Assembly: GCF_025751435.1 (NCBI RefSeq) | Contig: NZ_JAOWKY010000004.1 | Location: 186,001 to 250,000 of the forward strand | Origin: Albidovulum marisflavi | Lineage (GTDB): Bacteria > Pseudomonadota > Alphaproteobacteria > Rhodobacterales > Rhodobacteraceae | DNA length: 64,000 nt | Reading direction: 5' to 3' | Shown: positions 14,549 to 22,331 of the stretch, piece after piece | How the letters are laid out: the number at the start of each line of letters is the position of its first letter | Numbering within the stretch: the first letter of the stretch is position 1 | Notes under the pieces: model-generated | Told to the model about the DNA's origin: nothing | The model's database searches: none | The model's input: the letters and a program-made list of their open reading frames with translations, nothing else | Made by a program: the position numbers and the translations under genes

Positions 14549-15831
14549 GGCCGTCCTCCCCTGCGTTCCTGCGCCACCTCCGCGAAACTCCGGTCCTCCC
14601 CTTCAAGAACCGCCTCCTTGCCGGTGAAGGCCTGCCAGCGGGTGACCGCGACATCGACATAGGCCGGATCGAGCTCGACCGCGTGACAGGCGCGCCCCGT
14701 GGTCTCGGCCGCGATGAGCGTGCTCCCCGAGCCGCAGAAGGGCTCGTAGATCGCCTGTCCGGGCGAGGAGTTGTTGAGGATTGGCCGGCGCATGCACTCC
14801 ACCGGTTTCTGGGTGCCATGCACGGTCTCCGCGTCCTGGTCCCGGCTCGGGATCTGCCAGAGCGTGGTCTGCTTGCGGTCCCCGCTCCAATGCCCTGCCG
14901 CCCCTTTGCGGACCGCGTACCAGCAGGGTTCGTGCTGCCAGTGGTAATGCCCCCGGGAGAGGACCAGCCGTTCCTTGGCCCAGATGATCTGCGACCGCAC
15001 ATCGAAGCCCGTCGCCGCGAGGCTCTCGGCCACCGTCGAGGCATGGAGCGCCCCGTGCCAGACATAGGCAACATCCCCGGGGAAGAGCGCCCAGGCCTCG
15101 CGCCAGTCGGCCCGGTCGTCGTTCAGGACCTTGCCCACGCGCTTCGTCTCCGAGGCGCCCGCGCGATTGCGCCAGCCCGGATCGTACATCACCCCGTAGG
15201 GCGGATCGCTGACGAGAAGATGGGGGGTGATCCCGTCGAGAACCCGCGCCACCGTGTCCCGGTTCGTGGCATCCCCGCAGATCAGCCGGTGCCGGCCGAG
15301 GATCCAGAGATCGCCGGGACGGGAGACGGGCTCGGCGGGAACCTCCGGGATCTCCTCCTCGCGGGGATCGGCGAGGGCACTCTTCAGGAGCGCGTCGATC
15401 TCACCGGCCTCGAAGCCGAGGGAGCCGAGGTCGATGCCAAGATCCGCGAGGTCGCCTGCTTCCAGGGCCAGCAGTTCCCTGTCCCATCCCGCCTGTTCGG
15501 CGAGCCGGTTGTCGGCGAGGATATAGGCCCGCTTCTGTGCCTCGGTGAGATGGGCGAGCTCGATCACCGGCACCTGGCTGAGGCCGATCTTGCGCGCCGC
15601 CAGCACCCGCCCGTGCCCGGCGATGATGCCGTTCTCGCCATCGTCCAGAACCGGGTTGGTGAACCCGTATTCCCGGATCGAGCCCGCAATCAGCGCGACC
15701 TGCGGCTCGGAATGCGTGCGGGCATTGCGGGCGTAGGGGATGAGATCCGCGACCGGCCGATACGCGACCGCCAGTCCATCCCCGGGAATGCACGCTCCGC
15801 TCTCCGTCCTCCGCTCCGCCCTTGCCGCCAT
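14545..15831 (-). CDS. ParB-like nuclease domain fused to DNA (adenine/cytosine-N4) methyltransferase
   Basis: A 428-residue fusion. Residues about 20-110 are a ParB/Srx-type domain (LIPYARNARTHSEPQVALIA, GIIAGHGRVLAARKIG). Residues about 170-415 are a beta-class amino-methyltransferase with catalytic DPPYG (209-213) preceding the S-adenosylmethionine motif FCGSGS (365-370). Such fusions are common in prophages of Rhodobacterales, where they modify phage DNA against host restriction. The target sequence is unknown. It heads the coupled operon with the 52-residue and terminase genes. Confidence 0.92.
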   Translation of the reverse strand: MAARAERRTESGACIPGDGLAVAYRPVADLIPYARNARTHSEPQVALIAGSIREYGFTNPVLDDGENGIIAGHGRVLAARKIGLSQVPVIELAHLTEAQKRAYILADNRLAEQAGWDRELLALEAGDLADLGIDLGSLGFEAGEIDALLKSALADPREEEIPEVPAEPVSRPGDLWILGRHRLICGDATNRDTVARVLDGITPHLLVSDPPYGVMYDPGWRNRAGASETKRVGKVLNDDRADWREAWALFPGDVAYVWHGALHASTVAESLAATGFDVRSQIIWAKERLVLSRGHYHWQHEPCWYAVRKGAAGHWSGDRKQTTLWQIPSRDQDAETVHGTQKPVECMRRPILNNSSPGQAIYEPFCGSGSTLIAAETTGRACHAVELDPAYVDVAVTRWQAFTGKEAVLEGEDRSFAEVAQERRGGRP

Positions 15832-16196
15832 CCTGCCCTCCGAACCCCCCGTTCCTTATTTTGCGGGGCTGCCTGCCTCGGAGCCACTATATCGCGACCG
15901 ATAATATCCTAACAGATTGACAATAAATGACATTTCGAGACAGGAGGCGACAGTGCGCGACGCGGCGAAAAGTGGCGAGACCACTGGCGTGACACATGCA
16001 ACAGATGCGACGGAAGAAATAGGTAATCCCTTCACACGCGCGCGTGAAAGAGTAATGGGTTTCTTCTGTCACACCTGTTGCAGGGGCCCCGACGGCACCC
16101 GCCCAAGAGTGCGGACATGCCGCAATCCCGGGTCTTGAGCCGTAGTCAGGATCGGGTAGAATTTCGACACGGTGAACCTTCTGCGGAGGTGGTGTC
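15832..16196. other. Prophage-edge intergenic region
   Basis: About 365 bases between the divergent methyltransferase and the 100-residue gene. It holds a short hairpin AGTGG/CCACT at 15971-15985, the 86-base inverted repeat at 15997-16082, and AT-rich sequence at 15895-15935 suited to the methyltransferase promoter. A 61-codon plus-strand frame from GTG 15953 after AGGAGG is possible but would cross the inverted repeat. Confidence 0.5.
15997..16082. repeat. 86-base imperfect inverted repeat
   Basis: The left arm starts TGCAACAGATGCGACGGAAG and the right arm, read inverted, starts TGCAACAGGTGTGACAGAAG. The arms continue to an inner perfect palindrome CACGCGCGCGTG at 16035-16046, with mismatches mainly around 16019-16028 and a two-base bulge. 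The differences are mostly transitions. It could act as a protein-binding site, a cruciform or a structured RNA. Confidence 0.75.
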
Positions 16197-16499
16197 ATGC
16201 ATCGTGATCTGAGCGTGCAGCGCAGGGCCCTGAGCAAATCCTATCGGCTTTACCTGGACGCTGACCGTCGTTGGACAGTGGCGGTTCAAGAGACGAAGTC
16301 CTGGTTTTCCGGCACGACACGTCCACCCACAGCCTTCCTTGGCGATCCAGGCTCGCGGGTGCGGCGGCTCTACGACGCCCGCGACCGGGCGTTGCAGCGC
16401 TTGCTGGTCGCACGAGGGAAGCTCGAAGAGGCGCGGCGCCGTCTCAGGGACCGGAAGAGTTCAAGTGGTCGCACCCTGTACCTGATCATGTCGTCCTGA
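16197..16499 (+). CDS. Conserved hypothetical protein
   Basis: A 100-residue protein, basic and mostly helical: RRALSKSYRLYLDADRRWTV, then SRVRRLYDARDRALQRLLVA, ending in a long charged helix. GGAGGT lies at 16185-16190, seven bases before ATG 16197. The pattern resembles small uncharacterised proteins I have seen in roseobacters, but no domain name can be given. It stands alone between the prophage edge and the acyl carrier protein gene. Confidence 0.65.
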   Translation: MHRDLSVQRRALSKSYRLYLDADRRWTVAVQETKSWFSGTTRPPTAFLGDPGSRVRRLYDARDRALQRLLVARGKLEEARRRLRDRKSSSGRTLYLIMSS

Positions 16500-16574
16500 A
16501 CGGCCAGACGCCCCTCCGGCCCAGACCAAAGACGGTTCTGAACCCGGGCAACATCAGGGAGTAGCGCAATCGTT

Positions 16575-16587
16575 CCCCCCCCCCCCC
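16575..16587. repeat. Run of 13 cytosines
   Basis: An uninterrupted C13 tract between the 100-residue gene and the acyl carrier protein gene (which ends at 16659). It is not inside a supported coding frame. Such tracts are prone to length change in replication and sequencing. Confidence 0.8.
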
Positions 16588-16658
16588 GCGGATCGCGGCG
16601 GGAAAGTGCCATTTGCCGTCGCGATGGCGCCTGTAAGACCTCGGCCCCTTTGCGGACT

Positions 16659-16913
16659 TCAGGCGACCGACCCTGCGAGATATCGGTTGGCGCGGACGTA
16701 ATTGACTGCCGCCCCGAAGGTTCGCAGGGTCTCGACGACGTCGTCCGGGATCTCCATGTCCAACTCGTGCTCGAAGGCCATCATCAACTCGACCGTTTCG
16801 AGGCTGCCGACGCCAAGGTCCTCCACGAACCTTGTCGCGGGCGTTATGCTCTCGGCGTCGATGTCGAGGATCCGGGCGGTAAGAAAACGAAGCTGAATTT
16901 CCGTATCGGGCAT
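16659..16913 (-). CDS. Acyl carrier protein, altered DSL motif
   Basis: An 84-residue acyl carrier protein with the four-helix layout. The phosphopantetheine-bearing Ser is S37 in EDLGVGSLETVELMMAFEHE, where the usual Asp before Ser is Gly. The rest (VELMMAFEHELDMEIPDD) is canonical. It stands alone, with no ketosynthase or transferase beside it, so it is not the fabD-G-F carrier; a specialised role is likely. ATG 16913 is the only reasonable start. Confidence 0.85.
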   Translation of the reverse strand: MPDTEIQLRFLTARILDIDAESITPATRFVEDLGVGSLETVELMMAFEHELDMEIPDDVVETLRTFGAAVNYVRANRYLAGSVA

Positions 16914-17775
16914 TGTGCAGGTCCTGGGCTGTCCATGTCATGCAGTGCCGGGCGGCCTCAGGAGGGTAGCATCGATGCGGCTGCCGGACGAAGGAAAAAC
17001 CCGTCCCCGGGTCGCGCGTGAGCGGCTTTTCGCGGTCGCGGCTTCATCGACTCCCCAAGGATGCGTAGCGCATCGCCCCCGCATCGAAGCTCAGCCTGAT
17101 CTGGCCCTTCTCGAACCCGTAGAACTGGGTGTGTTCTTGCCCTGTATTTGTTCGGATTTTTTCTACTAGCCATTCCCGGCCTAGCGTTCACTGGACGAGT
17201 TCTGTGTGTCGTGTCTTACGATCTTGGAATTCTTGCGCGGTGATTTCATCGAGAAAATTTTTGTTGGTTGTTTGGAATGGCGCCCTTCGTCGTCAGTACA
17301 GGGACCTGACTGGTGTTTAAGTAGGCCCCCAACACGGACCCGAACTGCGGACCAACTGATTACAAATCAGTTGGTCGAATGTCCGCTTCCTCCGATCTTA
17401 AATGAAAGTGGCGTGTTCGCAGCGAATGACCGGAATCCGCCCAACTTGCCGGGATCGACGCCGGCCAAATCGGCACATCGACCGACAATGTGAGCGATCT
17501 TCGATCAGCGAATGTTCGATTTCTGTTCCATTCGGCCGAACGCGACTGGCATCGAAGTGTTCAGGTTGGCCACCAGAAAAACAGCAACTTTTCAGCGGGT
17601 TGCAAGCTACTCACCAAATCGGCGCAGTCATCAGCTTCAGAGAATATCGGCCCGCAGAGAACGATTTTGGCCAGTCGCGGCGCAACGAGGTGAACAGCCA
17701 TTCCCGCATAACCCTCTAAAACAACGAGAAATTTTGCCTCATGCAGCGAGCGGAGAACGGATTTCCAAGGGCGAG
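16914..17775. other. Long gene-poor region with tRNA-like remnant
   Basis: About 860 bases in which I see no convincing protein gene on either strand: frames are short, lack ribosome binding sites and have unlikely composition. The only structured part is the tRNA-Thr-like fragment at 17325-17376. Such a stretch between a tRNA gene and a prophage could be decayed mobile DNA. Confidence 0.5.
17325..17376 (-). pseudogene. tRNA-Thr(UGU)-like 3' fragment
   Basis: Read on the minus strand, an 11-base-pair stem around a TTTGTAA-type loop (perfect inverted repeat 17350-17376) matches the anticodon arm of tRNA-Thr(UGU). It is followed by a degenerate T-arm with TTCGGGT in place of the usual TTCGANT and one stem mismatch. 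No D-arm or acceptor 5' half is present. It may be a relic left by integration into a tRNA gene. Confidence 0.4.
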
Positions 17776-17865
17776 TGGCGGAGAGGGTGGGATTCGAACC
17801 CACGGAACCCTTGCAGGCTCAACGGTTTTCGAGACCGCCCCGTTCGACCACTCCGGCACCTCTCC
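17776..17865 (-). tRNA. tRNA-Ser(CGA)
   Basis: A 90-base tRNA with acceptor stem GGAGAGG/CCTCTCC, discriminator G and encoded CCA. The anticodon loop CTCGAAA reads CGA (codon UCG), and the long variable arm (GAGCCTGCAAGGGTTC region) is that of a class II serine tRNA. The T-loop GTTCGAATC is canonical. Confidence 0.95.
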
Positions 17866-18109
17866 GCGTCTGGGGGTCGTCGTGAGGGCGGGGTTTATCC
17901 GGCCCTTGAGGTCAGCGCAATACGTTTTTCGCGGGTCCCAGACGATTTTCGATTCCTTGGTGTTTTCGGCGCGGCAGCGCTGGTGAATCCGGGGCTTGCC
18001 CGCGGCCCATTCTTGGCGCCCTTGTCGTTTTTTCCAGTAAGGTATCCGTTTCGCCTTGAGGGCGGGGCGGGCAGCGACTACGTCAAAGGGGCGAATATGG
18101 GAAAGCCCA

Positions 18110-18934
18110 ATGCTCCTTCGAATTCTGAGACTCGCAGTGATGGTTTTGGGCTTGGTGTCCGGCGCCGCGATGGCGCAGACGGACTCCGAGGCGGTGTCCA
18201 ACGCCTTGGCGCTGCCCGAACTTTTCGACATCATGCGCGAAGAGGGGATCGCCTACGGCAACGACCTTGAGGAAGACCTCTTCACCGGCGGCGGCGGGCC
18301 AAGATGGCGGGCAGAGGTCGCTGAAATCTACGATTCGGAAAAGGTCTATCAGGCATTCTTCAAGCGGTTCGCGACCGAGTTGCCGCAAGACGGCGTCTCT
18401 TCGATGCTGAACTATCTGACCGGTCCGGAGGGTGCCCGCATCGTCCAGCTTGAGGTCGACGCGCGCCGCGCCTTTCTGGACGATACCGTTCGAGACGCGG
18501 CAGAGGCCCGCGTCGAGGAAATGGCAGCGGCGGATGACAAGCGGCTTGCCCAGATCCAGCGCTTCATCACCTCTGCCGATCTTCTGGAAGGCAACATCGC
18601 CAACGCGTTGAATGGCAGTCTTGCCTTCTATCGCGGCCTGGCTGCCGGAGGCGCGCTTCCGGAAAGACTGGATGAGGGCGAGCTTCTGGGGCAGGTCTGG
18701 ACACAGGAACCCGATATCCGAGAGGAAACCGAGACCTGGTTGCTGTCCTATCTGGCGACTGCCTACGCGCCCCTTTCGGACGAAGAACTGGATCGCTACA
18801 TCAACTTTTATGAAACCGACGCCGGCCAGGATCTGAACCGGGCGCTGTTTGCTGCCTTCGATGACGTGTTCACGCAGATTTCCTATCAACTGGGACTTGC
18901 GGCGGCACGGCAACTTGTCGGGCAGGATCTTTAA
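18110..18934 (+). CDS. DUF2059 domain exported protein
   Basis: A 274-residue protein with a Sec signal (MLLRILRLAVMVLGLVSGAA, cleavage after AMA). The helical C-terminal domain, with LSYLATAYAPLSDEELDRYI and FYETDAGQDLNRALFAAF, matches DUF2059, a periplasmic family of unknown function. ATG 18110 gives the signal peptide at the N-terminus; an in-frame start at 18056 would bury it. It lies ahead of the hydrolase/P450 pair with a 70-base gap. Confidence 0.8.
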   Translation: MLLRILRLAVMVLGLVSGAAMAQTDSEAVSNALALPELFDIMREEGIAYGNDLEEDLFTGGGGPRWRAEVAEIYDSEKVYQAFFKRFATELPQDGVSSMLNYLTGPEGARIVQLEVDARRAFLDDTVRDAAEARVEEMAAADDKRLAQIQRFITSADLLEGNIANALNGSLAFYRGLAAGGALPERLDEGELLGQVWTQEPDIREETETWLLSYLATAYAPLSDEELDRYINFYETDAGQDLNRALFAAFDDVFTQISYQLGLAAARQLVGQDL

Positions 18935-19004
18935 GACCCGCGCAGTCGTGCTTTAATTCCGCCGCCATTTGCCGCTAGCATCCTCTGAACGAAAACGGGG
19001 CGAG

Positions 19005-20237
19005 ATGCAGTCAGGGCGTGACAGGGCGGTGCGGTTGCGGCGGGTGTTCTACATCCCCGGTTACGACCCCTTTCCGCCTCGGCGATACCGGGAGCTTTAT
19101 CGCAGTGAAGGCGCCGCGCAGGCGCGGGTATCGGGTTATGCGCTGGATGTCAGGGGCTTGCCTGGCCAGTCGAACCGCTGGCAGGCGCGGTTTGCCGAAT
19201 CCGGGGCGGAAAGCATGGCCGAACTGGAGGTTCTGCTATGGGACGATATCGTCCGGGGCTCGATGAGCCGGTCCATCCCAGCAACCTACGTTCAGGCTTT
19301 GCGGACGGCATGGGTGTACCTTTCCGGGGGCGCGTTCTTTCGCCTCTTGCGCCTCAGGAAGGGGCCGATGATCGCGGCCCTTTACCCGGTTGCGCTGTTG
19401 TTGCTGCAGGCGGCGGTGGCGGGGCTGGCGGCAGTCGGTGCGAACCTTGCGGTATTGCACTTGCTCGCAGACTGGGCCTTCCCATGGGCCCAGGCGTTCG
19501 CGGCGCTTCCGGCGGTTGCGGTGTTCGCCGGCACGCTCGTGGTGTTCAGGCACTGGGACAACCGCGTCTTTGCGTACTACCTCATGCACGACTACGCGTT
19601 TTCGGCCCTTGGACGTGGCGCCTACTCATCGTCGCTGGAGCATCGGCTAAGGACGTTTCAGGCCAGACTTGCCGAGGCGCTGCGCGACGAGGCTACGCAA
19701 GAGGTTCTGGTCGTTGGCCATTCATCGGGTGCGCACCTTGCAGTCTCGGTCCTGGCCGATCTGATCCGCGAGGGCAAGGTGCCCGCAGGCGGACCCGCGC
19801 TGTCGCTTCTGACGCTCGGCCATGTCGTGCCGATGGTGGCTGTGCTGCCGGAGGCAGCGCGGCTCAGGCGCGATTTGCGCTATCTTTCGAAGCGCGATGA
19901 GCTGACTTGGGTCGACGTTACCGCGCCAGGTGACGGCTGCACCTTCGCCTTGTGCGATCCGGTGGCGGTTGTCGGCGTGGCTGAGCCTGGCAAGCTCTGG
20001 CCACTCGTGCTGTCGGCGGCCTTTACGCAAACCCTTAGCGCCGACCGGTGGCGGGCACTACGCTGGCGCTTCTTTCGGCTGCATTTCCAGTATCTCTGCG
20101 CCTTTGATCGTCCGGGCGATTACGACTATTTCCGCATCACAGCCGGGCCGCTGACGCTTGCCGCGCGGTTTGCCGGTCGCGCTGCATCCCAAAGTCGGAT
20201 CGAGCGTGCGATCGTGAGATTCAGGGACGCCGCATGA
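19005..20237 (+). CDS. Membrane-associated alpha/beta-hydrolase-like protein
   Basis: A 410-residue protein. Near the N-terminus RRVFYIPGYDPFPPRRYREL looks like the first strand and oxyanion loop of a hydrolase. Two membrane spans follow (about 122-150 and 162-182), then VLVVGHSSGAHLAVSVLADL with the nucleophile-elbow Ser at about residue 240. A C-terminal region with DYDYFRIT follows. The substrate may be lipid-like. The stop overlaps the P450 start by four bases (ATGA), so the two enzymes are coupled. I do not recognise a characterised homologue. Confidence 0.65.
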   Translation: MQSGRDRAVRLRRVFYIPGYDPFPPRRYRELYRSEGAAQARVSGYALDVRGLPGQSNRWQARFAESGAESMAELEVLLWDDIVRGSMSRSIPATYVQALRTAWVYLSGGAFFRLLRLRKGPMIAALYPVALLLLQAAVAGLAAVGANLAVLHLLADWAFPWAQAFAALPAVAVFAGTLVVFRHWDNRVFAYYLMHDYAFSALGRGAYSSSLEHRLRTFQARLAEALRDEATQEVLVVGHSSGAHLAVSVLADLIREGKVPAGGPALSLLTLGHVVPMVAVLPEAARLRRDLRYLSKRDELTWVDVTAPGDGCTFALCDPVAVVGVAEPGKLWPLVLSAAFTQTLSADRWRALRWRFFRLHFQYLCAFDRPGDYDYFRITAGPLTLAARFAGRAASQSRIERAIVRFRDAA

Positions 20238-21586
20238 CGCCGCCCAAACCTCAGGCGCGGCCCGACCGCGTGCCGCTTTGGCGCTATTTGAGGCTTTTCC
20301 GCCAGGACATCCTTTCGGCGCAGCCTGCCAGGCTCTATCGCGCATGGATGGCCGAGTTCCGCACACCATTCTTCCGGTCCTACCTGTGCAACGACCCGAA
20401 CCTGATCGGGCTGGTTCTGAAGGAAAGCCCCAGGCAGTTTCCGAAATCAATGCGGGTGGCCGAGGGTCTTCGGCCGCTTCTGGGCAACTCTGTCTTTCTG
20501 ACCAACGGCGACGAGTGGGAGCGTCAGCGCCGCATCATCGATCCGGCGTTCGAGGGCGGCCGTTTGCGCGACACCTATCCGTCGATGCTGGAGGCGGCCG
20601 AGGCCGCGACAGCACGGCTTCTGAAATCCGCCCAAACGACGGTAGAGATCGAAGAGGAAATGAGCCACGCCGCGGCTGACGTCATCTTCCGAACGCTCTT
20701 TTCGATCCCGATCGAGCATCAGGTTGCTCGTTCCGTTTTCACCCGCTTCAGGGACTATCAGCGCAGCCAGCCGCTTCTGAACCTCGCGGCCTTCCTGCCG
20801 CTGCCGCGATGGGTGCCAAGGTTTCACCGTCGGCGCACTCTGGCTGCCGCGCGCGAAATCCGCACGCTGATCGGACGGCTGACGGCTGATCGCATGACCG
20901 CGATCAATGCCGGGGCTGCGCCTGATGATCTGGCGACCAAGATCATGACTGCACGGGACCCGGTTACGGGGCAGGCATTCTCAACCGAGGAGATGGTCGA
21001 CCAGGTCGCGATCTTTTTCCTGGCGGGGCACGAAACGTCGGCATCCGCCCTGGCGTGGACGCTTTATCTGCTTGCGACGCACCCGGCGGCGCAGGCCCGG
21101 GCAGCCGCAGAGGCTGAATCGCTGCCCGAACGCCCCGAATTCTCCGACGTCACGCGGCTAGGGTACATCCGTGATTGCTTCCGGGAGGCGCTGAGGCTTT
21201 ATCCCCCCGTGCCTATGATGGTGCGTCAGGCCTCATGCCCCCACCAGTTCCGCAACCGTGACATCGGGCAGGGCGCGCAGATCGTGCTTTCGCCCTGGCA
21301 CGTTCACAGGCACGAACGGCTTTGGGATCGGCCAGACGAATTCGATCCCGAACGCTGGCAAACCGAGGCTGGGCGCGCTTCGGCGCGCGCGGCCTATCTG
21401 CCCTTTTCCTCGGGGCCGCGCGTCTGCACCGGGGCGGGCTTCGCGATGATCGAGGGGCCGCTGATCCTGGCCATGCTTCTGCGCCGATTTCAGTTCACGC
21501 CGGATGGACCGCCGCCGATTCCGGTTGCCCACCTGACGGTTCGCGCCCGCGACGGCATACGCCTGGGCATTTCAACGCGTTATTGA
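20234..21586 (+). CDS. Cytochrome P450
   Basis: A 450-residue P450 with all core motifs: I-helix oxygen-binding FFLAGHETSASALAWTL, K-helix ExxR in FREALRLYPP, and the heme loop PFSSGPRVCTGAGFAMIE with ligand C398. The FRQ/AGHET pattern and length are close to fatty-acid or alkane hydroxylating bacterial types (CYP102/CYP153-like or CYP4-like), but exact class is not readable. No redox partner gene is adjacent. It is translationally coupled to the upstream hydrolase, hinting that the hydrolase releases or consumes the P450 substrate. Confidence 0.93.
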   Translation: MTPPKPQARPDRVPLWRYLRLFRQDILSAQPARLYRAWMAEFRTPFFRSYLCNDPNLIGLVLKESPRQFPKSMRVAEGLRPLLGNSVFLTNGDEWERQRRIIDPAFEGGRLRDTYPSMLEAAEAATARLLKSAQTTVEIEEEMSHAAADVIFRTLFSIPIEHQVARSVFTRFRDYQRSQPLLNLAAFLPLPRWVPRFHRRRTLAAAREIRTLIGRLTADRMTAINAGAAPDDLATKIMTARDPVTGQAFSTEEMVDQVAIFFLAGHETSASALAWTLYLLATHPAAQARAAAEAESLPERPEFSDVTRLGYIRDCFREALRLYPPVPMMVRQASCPHQFRNRDIGQGAQIVLSPWHVHRHERLWDRPDEFDPERWQTEAGRASARAAYLPFSSGPRVCTGAGFAMIEGPLILAMLLRRFQFTPDGPPPIPVAHLTVRARDGIRLGISTRY

Positions 21587-21667
21587 CCATGCTTCGCGTT
21601 TCACGTTGCCATCTGCCGCCACCACCATCAATCATCTTACTGATCGCTTGAGCGAGGAGGGCTTTCG

Positions 21668-21877
21668 ATGCGTTCGGATCAGGATAGCCGGCAGGGAAAA
21701 CCGATCGCCTTCATACGTGTCGCGGTGCCCGCCGGTCGCTGCGTGTCGCCTGCGGTTGAACCGTCGGTTCCAAGGCGCCTGTCGAAAAGCGAGCTTGTGG
21801 AACTGTTCGCGGCTGATCTGCGCGACCCGCTGCCATGCTGGCTAAGCTCTGCGAAGCGCGCCGGCCCCGAGGGTTAG
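21668..21877 (+). CDS. Small hypothetical protein
   Basis: A 69-residue protein with no recognised domain (LSKSELVELFAADLRDPLPC in the second half). GAGGAGG lies about nine bases before ATG 21668, and the frame ends by overlapping the convergent ribbon-helix-helix gene by four bases. Ribosome binding site and clean termination support it modestly. Composition is ordinary for the region. Confidence 0.4.
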   Translation: MRSDQDSRQGKPIAFIRVAVPAGRCVSPAVEPSVPRRLSKSELVELFAADLRDPLPCWLSSAKRAGPEG

Positions 21878-22104
21878 GAACGCGCGGCCAATTGCGCCTC
21901 CAGGTCCTGCAGAACGAAAAGGCGGATCGCGGTCGCCAGGCCCGCGTCGCCGTCACGGGCGTCGTCGATTTCCGCGGCCAAGGCGTTCAGGCCCACGCCG
22001 CGCCGGGCTGCAATCCGGCGGAAGGCGCGCCAGAACGGTTCCTCAAGCGAAACCGAGGTTCGGTGGCCGTGCAGCGTAAGGGAGCGTTTGACTGGGCGCG
22101 ACAT
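21874..22104 (-). CDS. Ribbon-helix-helix domain protein
   Basis: A 76-residue protein of the RHH_4 type: RSLTLHGHRTSVSLEEPFWR forms the beta ribbon and first helix, FRRIAARRGVGLNALAAEID the second helix, ending with AIRLFVLQDLEAQL. It probably binds DNA as a dimer. It lies downstream of fumC and the DUF4169 gene, an order I know from other Rhodobacterales. Its targets are unknown. Confidence 0.8.
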   Translation of the reverse strand: MSRPVKRSLTLHGHRTSVSLEEPFWRAFRRIAARRGVGLNALAAEIDDARDGDAGLATAIRLFVLQDLEAQLAARS

Positions 22105-22145
22105 GTGGAAATGCTAGGTCGTGGCGAACCGGGCGGCAAGGATGC

Positions 22146-22331
22146 TCAATCGTCCTTGCCATCCCGCTTGTGGCCATCAAGACGAGTGCGTTCCCGTTCC
22201 GCCTGCGCCGATTGAAGATCGCGTTCGGCCTTGGTCCGGCCGAACTTCGCGGCATTGGTGTCGCCCTTCGCGCGGGCGGCCTTTCGGGCCGCCTGCTTCT
22301 TTGCCATGCGAAGGTTGACGACCTCGCCCAT
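22146..22331 (-). CDS. DUF4169 family protein
   Basis: A 61-residue, strongly charged protein: [20 protein letters not shown], then AAKFGRTKAERDLQSAQAER, ending HKRDGKDD. This is the DUF4169 pattern, a small helical family found next to fumC. The start ATG overlaps the fumC stop by one base (TAATG), so it is coupled to fumC. Its function is unknown. Confidence 0.8.
   Translation of the reverse strand: MGEVVNLRMAKKQAARKAARAKGDTNAAKFGRTKAERDLQSAQAERERTRLDGHKRDGKDD

Larger units (their letters stand above)
10389..16138. mobile_element. Decayed prophage remnant
   Basis: A minus-strand run of phage genes: ParB-methyltransferase, 52-residue protein, terminase small subunit, serine recombinase, tail-fibre fragment, frameshifted small gene, M15 endolysin and spanins. 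Large terminase, portal, capsid and tail-tube genes that should follow the small terminase are missing, and no integrase is seen, so it cannot excise or form particles alone. Borders are approximate; the left one lies after the AhpD-like gene, the right one near the long inverted repeat. Confidence 0.8.

Noticed and set aside
14394-15074. An upstream extension of the terminase frame to about 407 codons
   Set aside because: The extra part is antisense-like, arginine/serine-rich translation of the methyltransferase gene; the terminase begins at 14393 with its family start.
15953-16138. A possible 61-residue protein from GTG with AGGAGG upstream, and a minus-strand frame 15887-16237
   Set aside because: Both cross the 86-base inverted repeat, whose symmetry explains the open frames; the translations look like non-coding sequence.
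17561-17803. A minus-strand frame partly overlapping tRNA-Ser
   Set aside because: It begins inside the tRNA gene and has no ribosome binding site or family.
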